Positions 19,490-29,599 of a DNA stretch of 64,000 nt are shown piece after piece. The stretch is from Phytophthora sp. 'mugwort'. Taxonomy: Eukaryota > Oomycota > Peronosporomycetes > Peronosporales > Peronosporaceae. The position numbers were made by a program, and so were the translations under genes. The notes under the pieces are model-generated. The model was not told the origin of the DNA. It ran no database searches and saw only the letters and a list, made by a program, of their open reading frames with translations. Every line of letters begins with the position of its first letter. Positions within the stretch are counted from its first letter, which is position 1. The stretch spans positions 4,588,001-4,652,000 of the forward strand of contig JAUCEF010000005.1 in assembly GCA_033558025.1 (NCBI GenBank). The letters run 5' to 3'.

Positions 19490-22400
19490 CTCTCTAATGC
19501 GAACTGGGCCCTGAGAGGGTTCTCGCTGATCGCTAACGGCATGAACCGGACCTCAAGGAGCTCGCTGCAGTACTTCTCTAAGACTTTTCACATGATCGGT
19601 CTTCAGGAGACGTGCTTCACCGGGCCCTTCAACTACCAGCGCTTGAAACAGATCTGGAGGCAAACCTCGCGGTTTAATTCCAGCTTTTGGTCACAAGAAC
19701 ATATGACTACATACACAGGGCGCGCTGGTGTGGGCTTACTACTCACGCCGACATGCCCTGTTCAAGATATCCAAGACGTTACCCTCCGTCATGTTAGCTC
19801 GGCTGAGTGATGTAAGCTTTCGCAATCGCTCCAATACGGGTGACCACTGCGGCATCGACTTTAGACTTGGATCTGCTGTCTTTCAGCCGGCTAAGAGACC
19901 CCCCTGGCGCTGCCCAAAATGGGTCATCCAGCTTCCTGAAGCGCAGCAGTATCTCCAAGAATCGCTGATCAAGTTGGCAGACATGCTCCATGCACCAACG
20001 GACTCCCACTACAACCCGGGCTGCCTACTCGACGAGCACAAGCGTCGCGGCAACATCTTCCTGCACGAGTTATTCGAATCCCGGAAGAATGCTCGCCACC
20101 TCGAACTTGAGGAACTGACCTGGAAATCAATGATCCGCAGCACCACCAAGCGACGGAGCCTACCGATGATCAACGCCGGCGGCTGACTGAAAAGAGGGCA
20201 CTATTGGAGGTCAAGATGAAGGTGAAAAAGTTCTACGCATCGAAGAAGAAGTTTGCCTCCGACCTCCATGATTCTGAGCGAGGTACCAAGTGCTTCTTCC
20301 GACCGCCTCAGATCCTGCACAACACTCCAATTCCTGTCAATTCACCGGAGAAGTTGGAAGTCATGTGCCAGGAGTTCAACCAGTTTTGGTCCGGGATCTA
20401 TCGTTCACCTTCAAGGGAGTTCCATCATGACAAGCCGAAATGGGATCGCATCAAGCTGGTCCAGATCCTTGAACACACGACCAAGCATCTGACGCCGAAG
20501 CGAGCTGCCTATATTGACAGTCCACTCACAGCAAATGACTTCTACTGGGCTATCAAGCATACGTCGTCGGGGAAGGCACCAGGACCCGATGGGTTACCCC
20601 TGGCCTACTACCTAACTGATGTGCCGCTTTGGAGCCGTATCCTGGAGATTGTCTACGCGGCTCAACTGGAGAAAGGCAGGATGTCCAAGTTCCAGCGTCG
20701 CGGCCAAGTCTGCTTGCTATACAAGAAGGGAGACCGTAAAGAGCCTGGAAACTACAGACCCATTACTCTCCTCAACGTCGATGCCAAGCTGGGCTCAAGA
20801 TACTGGCATACCGTCTGGGAACTGTCCTAGATAGTCTCCTATTCTCTGATCAGTATGGCTTCGTGCCTGGGCGCGCTATTCGTCATGCTCACCTGCGGCT
20901 TCAAGCACTCATGAAAGTGTATGAAGACGATGATGCGGTGGCTGGTGCTATCTTGATTGACTTTGCCAAGGCCTTCGACAGCGTGGTGTGGGATGCCCTT
21001 GACATGATCCTTGAGCACTTCCGCTTCGGCGAAGTGTTTCGTCGCTGGGTACGCGTGATGTTTCCTGGGACTTTGGTGGCGCTACTATTCAACGGTAACT
21101 CACTTTCGCCCTTTGAATTAGGGAGAGGCGTGCAGCAAGGAGACCTTCTCTCCCCGGGTCTGTTCGTGCTTTACGCGGAACCTTTGCTGAACTTGATTCG
21201 CGCCAAGATGAAGGATGCTGGACTTCGGTGTGGAGACTCTTCGGTGGTCCATACAGTTATCAGCTTTGCTGATGACTGCACTGGACTACTGAGGGACCTG
21301 CGGGATACTCAGAGTCTACTGGACTTGGTGGATCTCTTCTGTGAGGCATCGGGCTGGAGCTGAACAAGAACAAGACCGTGGTGCTGCCGTTCCACCCCTG
21401 GAACAGTGAAACCGACAGCATTCGTGAGGCACTACAGCAATTGGGACTAAAGGTTGTTGGGGACAACGACTCGGCCAAACTGCTTGGTATATACTACGGT
21501 CCCAAGCTCACAGACGCGGCACGGCTACAGCACATATTGGCGGACATGCAGACAAGGAGCTCACTGTGGAAGTACCGGACACGCACTCTGTGAGGACAAG
21601 TGGTCATCCTACAACAGATCATCTTGCCTGTTCTTTGGTACATGGCCAGTGTCTGCTACTTACCTGAAACTGGTTTCCAAGACCAAGTCCAGGACATAAT
21701 AGCACGGTTCATGACCCAGTCTTCTACGTCGAACATCGTGCCCCGAGCTTGGTGGACGTTGCCCATGCACATGGGAGGCCTCGACTTATCATCTATGAAA
21801 ACGATGATCGAGGGACTCCAACTACACATGCTCTGCAAGCTGCTCATGGCCGTACACCAGTCACCGGATGAAGTACCCTCATGGGCCGCCCAAGTCATTG
21901 CACTGTTTGACTCCGTGATGAAACCTTGGGATGCGACTTTGACATCCTGTACCCGCCGGTCTGGAACAGCCCTCATCATGTGGTGTCTCGACGGCTAAGA
22001 CGATGGAGACCGCTTGGTTTGTATTGGCACCATGTTCTCTTCCTTTGGAACACCAAACTGCGCCCCACGATCACTCGCAACATGACCAATTTTGGCAAGT
22101 TGACAATGCCGCTGCTGGACAATGTGGATATCACGACTGCAACCAAGACCCTGCGAGCCGCAAACCTGGGCATTGTCCAAGATCCTATTACCTTAATGGT
22201 TTATCGGATATCTGACTTGTTTGAGCTTAGTGGATACCCGCCTCAAGCCGCCAAGCTATCCCAAGTCATCCGTGAGCATGGCCAGCCTGGGCGTGCTAAC
22301 AGCGTGAGCTTCTGCGGGTCTTTCTTAACTAAGATTGACTCGCTGTTATGACCGTTGGCCAACATGCCCATTGGACCCCGCCCCAAGCCACACTACGGCT

Positions 22401-23326
22401 GCGCACTCCATACTTGGAGCTTCAGTGGCTATGAAGTCGCTGATCTCACGGTGTCGTTAATACGCAAGCTCCTGGTTCAGTACAAGGTACCCGGCCTGCC
22501 AACGACTGCACTTGGCCTTGAACAAGCGCCTCCCGCAAATGTATGGGGCTGGGACCTAAAGATGAACAAGCACGTACTACCAGTGAACGCGGACCTGCTG
22601 TACAGACTTCAGCACAACGCACTGTGGGTGGGCTTTAGGCTGCAGCACGTGCAAGGCGCTATGACTCGCTGCCATCATGGGTGTGGAGTCATTGAAACCG
22701 TCTCCCATCTCTTTTGGTATTGTGACTTTGCAGCAACCGTATGGGCGGAATGGCTTGAGGTATTCCAGCAGTGGTTTGAGTCTCCCATTGAGTGGGCGTC
22801 TGTGGTCTACTTCGCGGATATCATGCCTACGCTCCGAGCCAAAAAGGATTTTGGTTACAACGTCTTTGCGGTCTTCCACATAGTGAGAGTTGTGGTACTT
22901 CGCTGCCTATGGACGCACCGCAATGACATCCGCTTCCACGAGTATGAACCAAGTCTCATCGGCGTCAAGGCTCGGATGCACGCTTTGATTGACCTTCATG
23001 TTGCAGCCTTATGGCAGGCAACCCAGGCGCAAGCAATAAGACAGTCCTCGCAGGTAAGTAGGCAACTACACACCTTATTTGCGAGGACTGCCTGTTCGGC
23101 ACCCTTCGACGCCAATAGCCCAAGCGACCACGAGGCGGAAGCCCGTCAGTGGGAGTCCTTTACTCGCGGACATGTTGAACCACGACAGGGAAGAGACGTC
23201 CGGAGGATTGGCGCCCTTTACGACTGCAGATCCAAGCGATCGGGGGGTGGAAACCCGTCAGCGGGGCTCCTTTCCGCGGCCATGTTAAACCGTAGCCGAG
23301 AAGAGACGTCTGTGGCCCGAAGGTAA
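19490..23326 (+). pseudogene. LINE ORF2: endonuclease, reverse transcriptase, zinc knuckle
   Basis: Endonuclease start: GFSLIANGMNRT and FHMIGLQETCFTGP (about 19515-19625), the N and QET motifs of the apurinic-type endonuclease. The middle is deleted: GRAGVGLLLTP (about 19720) is soon followed by SNTGDHCGIDF (about 19835), the terminal SDH motif with Gly for Ser. Reverse transcriptase: SSGKAPGPDGLPLAYYL (about 20565-20615), GNYRPITLLNVDAKL (about 20750), ILIDFAKAFDSVVWD (about 20950), GVQQGDLLSPGLFVLYAEPL (about 21128-21185) and the catalytic SFADDCTGLL (about 21261-21290). Zinc knuckle: CHHGCGVIETVSHLFWYC (about 22672-22725). Stops and shifts at about 20830, 21363, 21592 and 22350 break it. 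Confidence 0.88.
23095..23318 (+). repeat. two tandem ~112-bp units at the end of LINE ORF2
   Basis: Units at about 23095-23206 and 23207-23318 share CCCGTCAG, GGGAGTCCTTT-like, CATGTTRAACC and AAGAGACGTC blocks in the same order. They encode similar peptides (APFDANSPSDHEAEARQWES against APFTTADPSDRGVETRQRGS), though in different frames. Likely a local duplication. Confidence 0.7.
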
Positions 23327-24285
23327 CGCCACAAGCTCAATGCTTCATCCTGATGTCTTACCCCCCCCGCAATCCGCCGACGGCGTGCTCGGCCATTACT
23401 GGCTTCAATCTCCACCACTTTCACGCCCATACGCCAAGTTCCCGGCTCCATTTGCTGATCGCCTAGCGGGTGTTGCCTTATGTCTGCTGTACCCGAAGGC
23501 GGTGTGGATTTTTGAACCCAGGTGGGGTCCCACGTTGGCGGACAGGTGGGTGAAGAACGCGACACGCTACAGACTCTTACGCGTGTTATGGCATGCACGA
23601 CATCACTGGAGTACTCTTTGGATCGAGGTCTAGAGCGGCGCCACACTCCCGAGCCGCGCGTACTACCAGGCCTACCAGCCCATGAGACGACGACTGGGAG
23701 GCTTTGCCCCTCTAGACTACGACCCGCTTCTCTCCTATTGAAGTGCCCGATCAAGCAGTCTCAAGAACTACCGGGTCTAACCGTGCTTCCAGGCCTACAG
23801 CCCATGAGACGGCGCCCAGTAGCCCCCAAGACCACCAGTCCAGTCACAAGACCAGATATCCCAACCTTCGCGGCCAAACCCCAACCATCGTCCGAAAGGT
23901 CTGGTCGGCCCGGGGATTGAACCCTGGCCGCTCCGTCCGACACTGGATGCTTAACCAGCTGAGCTATCTGAGCTCACTAGAAGTAGGTGGCACACCACCA
24001 CCTGGTTCATCGGGTTATACTTGGTTTTTGTATAGACCCCATCGGAAAGGTCCTGCAAACGTCCAACTCGGCCCAGAGACGTCTCGGGACGTCCACCAGT
24101 TTCCTCCTGGACACTAAAGTGGGTCTTTCAGGGTACCCACTTTCGAGAAAATGGACCTTTTAGGACACCAATTGGATACTTCGTACCCAATTGTTGGGTC
24201 CACATGACCCAAATCGATCCCAAAAAGCAAGTAGGGTAGCTAAGTAGGTTGCTTACTAGCCTTAAAGTGTAATGTATTTTTGTTA
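23327..24285 (+). other. LINE 3' region
   Basis: Non-coding. It has a pair of direct repeats (GGCCTACCAGCCCATGAGAC at about 23669 and GGCCTACAGCCCATGAGAC at about 23792), a tRNA-like sequence on the minus strand, and a T-rich end (ATGTATTTTTGTTA) rather than a clear poly-A. Confidence 0.6.
23903..23975 (-). repeat. tRNA-derived sequence (SINE-like or pseudo-tRNA) in the LINE 3' region
   Basis: On the minus strand an A-box (TAGCTCAGCTGGTTAAGCA, 23966-23948) and a B-box (GGTTCAATCCC, 23923-23913) are spaced as in a tRNA. The T-arm pairs well (CAGGG/CCCGG with one mismatch). The acceptor ends and the anticodon stem do not pair, so it is not a functional tRNA gene. It may be a SINE head or a pol III promoter relic. 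Confidence 0.6.
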
Positions 24286-24302
24286 ACCGTGAGGTTGCGT
24301 GT
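24286..24302 (+). repeat. target-site duplication of the LINE (right copy)
   Basis: ACCGTGAGGTTGCGTGT, identical to 17113-17129. Confidence 0.95.
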
Positions 24303-27300
24303 CTTCATCGCTACTGACATTGGTGTCCGCATTTTTAGATTCAGTAAGTGCAAGCCAACCTCGACGTCTGGTCCGCTACTCCCTGTTGTATCAAGGTCCG
24401 TTTTGTCAACGTCACCATCGACATAGAAATTCTGGTTCGCGTTAGCCAATGGAATCTCTCGAGCGAGCGGGGGAGAGGCTCATCTGCAAACGGCATTTGG
24501 GAAACTCTAGCCTCTCCTACGGACGTTACTTGCGACAGCCCGGTGAAAACTGGATTGCCGGCGAAGGACGCAATGCTTTGTTCGGCGAAGTCGACGACGT
24601 TACCTTCGTTAAGGGCATCGTAAAAATCTTCAAGCCATTGCTGCGCAATTCGATACGTAGGGGTAGTCTGCAGCGCCAATCTGCCAATAATTCTCTCGGT
24701 CAAGGCTTTTGTCGCAAGGTACATATCAGTACCAGAAAGCGCGTTCGCCTTGGGTGGTGGAGGACATATACTCTGTTTGAGTCCACCTGCACACACGTCG
24801 CCGTGTTCAATGTTGTTCACAAGGCTATGTACAAGCCATCTCGCTGGGGTAAATATTAATGGGGAACCACTGTCTCGTAGCTGCATTCCATTCTGATGTG
24901 CATAATGTGGCGGCAAGGCAAAAAGCAGGTTTTCCTGAACGCACAACTGCAATCACTGAGCTGTAAGGGAAGCAAGAAACATGCAAGCTAGAAACACACA
25001 GGATATACACAGAATACCGGAATTAGACCAAAGTGCTAGACTTACTGGTATTTGGACGTCATACGAGTTTCCTGTATTCCGACTCGTTACGGTAGCCTTG
25101 CCTGGCGCCCAAAGCTTAACGATGTAATTTACAGAAGGTGCTGTTGCCTGTGCATACTGTTTCGATAGCAAATTTTAAATGCAAATTCGCTCGTCTGCCC
25201 TGCCGTGACGCCCGCCAACTCAGGATCTTCACTCGGATCGCGCTTTGACGACCTCCAACGCGATGATACTCGACGAGATACTGCTCTTCAGCGTACTCCT
25301 GTAGCGTAATGAGGGTCGATAAGACTTGGTCAATGGTAAACGAGTCATTGATTACATCCTTGATCTTGTCCCACTTCGATTCAATCCTGTTGTTCGTGTT
25401 GTTTGTAAGGTGAGGTACGTCGCCTCGCTGGTACACCACCCACTCATCCTGAGTAGTATCCCAGTTTTCCATGAAACTGCTGTGAAGTGGATGCGAGGTT
25501 TCACCACCCAGTAGTTTCAGCATGCCGCCTTGGCGTCGTCGTAATCGGGTTTACTTTTCGCGTTGACGAGAAGGCCTATGACTGTCTTACCCATCCTTCT
25601 TAACCGTCGGCGCAAGTCGTACCACCTGTTTCTTTAGCCATGTCAGTACATGCCATTGACACAGAAGCTGGCGAGCATCGGGGAACCGCTCGCGAAGCAC
25701 AGATTTTTCATGAATGGCCTTGCCAGTCATGATAACTCGGATTTTGCTCCATTCGGGGTTGTCCCTATTGCAAATTTCAATCACGTGGCGAAGGTTTACC
25801 TTATGCTGGCTCTCAACAAATGCATGGTGGACATATTGACTCTATGGGTTGTGTTAGATTTAGGATATCAAAGCACATGAAAAGCTCTACAGACATACCT
25901 TTCCAAATACGTCAGGTACAACAGCTAAATAGTTTATAGCGATTAGCGTTGGTGTTATGAGTTGAATCTACCATAACCACTTCCGGGAACACCGTGAATA
26001 GACGCTTCATCATAGACGTCTGGAACGCCACGACGCGCGCGATATTTGAATTACATTCCACCAACACATCGGCCGAATCCTGCCGTTTTGCTTGCAGAAC
26101 TCGTCCAGAACCGCCAGAGCGCGTTAGGCGTCATTCAGGTCCGCCTTCTCTTTGATTTTGCCTTCTTGGACCGCATTGTGGACATCCTTCATGGCCGTCT
26201 TCTTGCCTTCAAAGTGAAACAGTACAGAATCGATATAAAGTAGTCAGCCCCCGAATACATACCGAACGTACACCGAACTTAAACTTAACAAAATATACAC
26301 CAGACATTTATCTGTTCGCTCTCGGAGATACTGCAGAATGCCCTTCGCACTAGTACCAGCCTTGTGCAGTACTGCTGTATCCTTCTTCAACATTGGATCC
26401 TTCACAGTCTTGTCCTCCGCGTAGCTGTGCCAAACGTGTTCGTTCAGGTCGTGGTTATGGTTCCCAGAAGCTGTCACCAGCAGTACCCAAGACCCGCTCA
26501 GCGGTTTCCTAACACGCACGTTGACACGAGCTGAACACTTCCTTACGGGCACCTTCTTGTGCTTGCGCTTTCCTTCCCCGCGTGCCTTAAATGGTTGACC
26601 GTGCGTCACACGAGCGTCTTCGAGTATTATCCCGATCTTCCGGGACCAACGAGACGCCCTTGCGCTTCCTTTTCCCAGTGCGCTTCAGTGCTGCGGCCGC
26701 TTTTTTTTATTTGACTGTTCCGTGCTGTGACAGACGTACCCGTGCGCTTGGAGAAAAGCTGAAACGAAACTTGGAGAAAAGCTGAAACGAACTTGGAGAA
26801 AGCTTCTGAACTCCTCCCATGAGTTGAACATGGACCTGAACTTCTGGAAAAGAGAGGAGATGTGTTAGACGATCATTTTTACATTTTCATCCTCGTCGTC
26901 TCCCTTTTCATCGCTTTCATCTTCGCCGTCTTCCTCCATTCCATCTCTGTTGTAATCGCGCCCGCCGTCTGCCTCTTCCTCATCACTGTCCTCCATCTCG
27001 CTGTTCTTACCCACGTCGTTTTCGCCGCAATTGTTCTCGGCGTCATGCGCATTGTCCTCGTCCGCATTGCCCTCGTCGGCTTCCCCGTCCTCTGAAGCAG
27101 GAATACTCTCAGCGTTATTGGGCTGGTGTGTGCCTTCATCTTCACTAGTATTAGGCGAAATCCCAAATAAATCATGCAGATAGCGGCTTTCCTAACGGTC
27201 GTCAGCTGCGTGATGGGTACCGCCAGCGCCATGTCCAGCATCCAGTTTCTTGCGCAGCTGGGCCGCGACATTTCGAGTGAGCTTCTTCCCGCCTCTGGTT

Positions 27301-27572
27301 ACCAGCCGAAACTCCTGTTCTTGACGCAATCGTCCGATAGACTCCTCGCGTTGTGCAATCAGCTTGGAACGATTGGCGTTTGGTTGATTGGAGAGGGCGT
27401 CAGCGTGTGTCTTTCGGCCATGCTCACGATGTCGGATACGCTCCAGTTCCGCGCTGCTCCGCTGTGCTGCTGATACCTTTCCGTGTCCGGGGAACAGCGG
27501 GAGTTCCAAGCTGCCACTCTGTACAAGCAGTTGATAGTTAGGACAAACGCAAGCTACGATATAGGACGCCAT
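24303..27572 (-). pseudogene. MULE-B transposase (FAR1-like N-terminus, MULE DDE, SWIM-type C-terminal region)
   Basis: Likely start ATG at 27572 (MASYIVACVCPN). A basic, Gln/Arg-rich stretch follows, then an acidic one (SEDEGTHQPNNAES, EMEDSDEEEADGG; about 27150-26900), a tandem repeat (26747-26805) and a FAR1-like zinc domain: KCSARVNVRVRKP and GNHNHDLNEHVW (about 26540-26430). DDE domain: VFPEVVMVDSTHNTN with the first Asp (codon 25966-25968), VQHA-like FVESQHKVNLRHV (about 25820) and SKIRVIMTGKAIHEKSVL (about 25750), where the second Asp is Gly; then FPDARQLLCQWHVLTWLKKQ (about 25690-25640). NNTNNRIESKWDKIKD (about 25420-25370) and NGMQLRDSGSPLIFTPARWL (about 24895-24835) continue it. The reading then passes into the Ulp1 part beyond the LINE. 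Many frameshifts. Confidence 0.85.
26747..26805 (-). repeat. 2.6-copy tandem repeat of ~22 bp in MULE-B
   Basis: Plus-strand unit CTTGGAGAAAAGCTGAAACG repeated at 26747, 26770 and 26792 (last copy partial). It lies between the acidic and zinc-finger parts of the transposase. Confidence 0.85.
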
Positions 27573-27742
27573 GGACTTTACCGTGCGGTGGCCCTGGGGG
27601 CTCGACATGTCAACCAAGGCGCGCTTGATGTCGAGGGGGGGGGGGTCACGATTGCCAGTGGTTTGCCAACTTCGAAATTTCAAAAATCAGTCTCCCGCTC
27701 CAAACGAAAAGTATTTATATTTCTTTACCCCGAAGTTCAACC

Positions 27743-28298
27743 CGAAACACGAAAAATGGCTCTATTTACACCAAAGTCTCACACAAATTTACTCAAGTCA
27801 CACAGAAGCTGATGCCTGTGCTCTGTGGTAGCAGCGCACTCCCACCATTAGAGTCGTGGGGGAATCACCGAAAATATTATCCAGGAGGATTTGTACCATC
27901 CCAACGTCGTCGGCCGCTGCAGAGAGGAGCTGGAACACCCACAAGCGCATCCACTCGAATTTGCGAAACCTGCTCAGGCGGAGATTGTGCGAAAACTTGT
28001 CTTCATCTACTCGAACCGATCAGACGATGATAGCAGCGTTCCAGAAGTGATTTTCAGTGCTCCAACTCTTATAGAACGGGGTGATGTCGGACAGAGTGCT
28101 GGCACTGGGAACGCGTTGGACGACAGCGACAGTAATACAAGCTCAACGGATGGAAGCAGCATCGACGATGTTCTCGGCGACTTGGACCTGGCTACCACAG
28201 GCTATCAAGTTGACAACTCATTCGAGTACTTTGACTCGGAAGGTTGGCGGTGCCTCGTGATCAATCTTTCCTCTCTTCATGTTTCAGTTTTGTCGTAG
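27743..28298 (+). pseudogene. hAT transposase B, C-terminal dimerisation part
   Basis: After MULE-B the hAT resumes: LESWGNHRKYYP (about 27845-27885), then in the next frame CTIPTSSAAAERSWNTHKRI (about 27893-27950), the hAT_C signature (SSAxxER), then KLVFIYSNRSDDDS (about 27995-28035) and an acidic Ser-rich tail ending at 28298. It completes the protein begun at 13582; both parts are on the plus strand in the expected order. Confidence 0.85.
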
Positions 28299-28421
28299 TG
28301 TAATTAATTATCGTTCACTTAGTTTGTATTAAATTCACCTACAAACAATAGTTGGTATCGGGTGCTCTCGTAGCTGGTCGATCAAGCCGTGCTGCCCGAA
28401 GTGTTGAATGTCGAAGATTCA

Positions 28422-28498
28422 TTGGTTTTGCCGCAATATAAACAGGATCAAACAGAATTATCGGTCAGTTATATTTGGTTTTGCAGCGGCAAAACCAA
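28422..28498. repeat. short inverted repeat downstream of hAT B
   Basis: TTGGTTTTGCCGC at 28422-28434 pairs perfectly with GCGGCAAAACCAA at 28486-28498, with a 51-bp loop. It may be a sub-terminal repeat of the hAT, but no partner was found at the 5' end. Confidence 0.65.
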
Positions 28499-28589
28499 CA
28501 CTAAAATGCGCTGAATTATCCTGTATTCAGTCTACATGTGCATGTAATGCCGTACTAAGTATTTGTGTGCGCGTAAATAGGTTCGTGTG

Positions 28590-29330
28590 TGTGTGTGTGT
28601 CGTGCCTGAAACGTGTAACAACGCGGTCAACATCGAGAAGCGGAGGGTGCGGCGAGGCATTGCTACAGCATGAGCGTAATGGGTCTTTTATCGTCTATTA
28701 CGATGAGACCAATTACAATTTATACTGCAAGAGCCCCAAGGCCGGCCACCCAAAGGTTAGCGCGCAGTTGTGAAGCTCTAACCCTCTAAGAGGCGAACTT
28801 ACAGCTGCAATGCGCTGTATCTCCAGAGGTTGGCCTGGTGCACTACGTCAATCGTTGCGGTAGTATAAAAATGGAGGTGAATGTTGAGTTGACGCAGTGT
28901 ACGACACGGCAAAGGCCCGCGATGTCTACCAAGAGCACTTTCCCGGAAGAACATCGCCACAATCTTAAACAACGCGCCTGTATATTGCCAGACAGAGGCG
29001 TTCGTCTAGGCCAGAGCGGACCTAGTGCTTCTACGATTGGGCCCGTACTCCCCCATGTGTAATCCGGTACTGGGTACGTACACTAAGAAGGTTGCGAAGA
29101 GGATATACTAACACTGTGTGATTGTTACTGCGCAGGTTGATTTAGTGCTTTAAAGCCCGCACAAGGCATACCTCGCCCTGAGCCACGACGAATCGCGTAT
29201 TAGAGTGATGACCACCGCGTGTTTCTTTAAATCGGATTATCGTCACGTAGCATTGAGTAGAATAATTACCGGATTAGGCGTCACTAACATTCAGTTTCAG
29301 GAAAGAAGTGTAGTCTTCGTTAGTTAAGGA
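28590..29330 (+). pseudogene. Tc1-like element B: catalytic half
   Basis: Plus strand, shifting frames. CNNAVNIEKRRVRR (about 28617-28660), then NGSFIVYYDETNYNLYCKSP (about 28678-28740) with the first Asp in the DETN motif. LQLQCAVSPEVGLVHYV (about 28802-28855) and GSIKME follow; NNAPVYCQTEA (about 28964-29000) stands where the family has DNAPAH; and RADLVLLRLGPYSPMCNPV (about 29006-29068) keeps YSPMCNP but lacks the terminal Glu. These continue the N-terminal half at 13102-13404. The catalytic triad is broken. Confidence 0.8.
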
Positions 29331-29517
29331 AAAATCGGGGGACAAGCCACGACTACCGAAGGGAAACAATACTAAGATGTAAGGAAGCCTCGCCATGCCT
29401 GTGTGGGAGCCAACTAGTCTATCTGCGTCTCGCCCATGATATCGACACCAAGCAGGTAGCTCTCGGCGACAGACTCGTCCAGTCCATGCAGCCCCATGGT
29501 TATGGACTTGCCTTTTT

Positions 29518-29522
<5 letters not shown>

Positions 29523-29568
<46 letters not shown>
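29523..29568. repeat. (GA)23 microsatellite
   Basis: Uninterrupted AG dinucleotide run preceded by a T10 tract. It creates an apparent Arg-Glu repeat in one frame that is not a real protein. Confidence 0.95.
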
Positions 29569-29573
<5 letters not shown>

Positions 29574-29599
29574 GCAGGTGCCTGACCGCTTTCAGATTG

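Larger units (their letters stand above)
17130..24285 (+). mobile_element. LINE (non-LTR retrotransposon), 7156 bp
   Basis: Bounded by a perfect 17-bp direct repeat. It has a 5' leader (17130-17532), ORF1, ORF2 with endonuclease, reverse transcriptase and a zinc knuckle (zf-RVT), tandem repeats at the end of ORF2, and a ~960-bp 3' region carrying a tRNA-like sequence on the opposite strand. The layout fits the L1/Tx1 group. It is full-length but has several frameshifts and an internal deletion in the endonuclease. Confidence 0.9.
15516..27732. mobile_element. MULE-B, Mutator-like element inserted in hAT B and itself split by a LINE
   Basis: Contains a minus-strand transposase running into a Ulp1-like protease, cut in two by the LINE at 17130-24285. 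AAGTTCAAAC at 15506-15515 and AAGTTCAACC at 27733-27742 form a likely target duplication. The inner ends show only weak inverted similarity (GGGATAA near 15520 against GGGGTAA read inward from 27731). The flanks belong to the two halves of hAT B. The split of the hAT is well supported; the exact ends are moderately supported. Confidence 0.65.

Noticed and set aside
23903..23975. Functional tRNA gene on the minus strand
   Set aside because: A and B boxes are good, but acceptor and anticodon stems do not pair; kept as tRNA-derived repeat.
28581..28600. (GT)8 run as a functional element
   Set aside because: Short simple repeat, common by chance.
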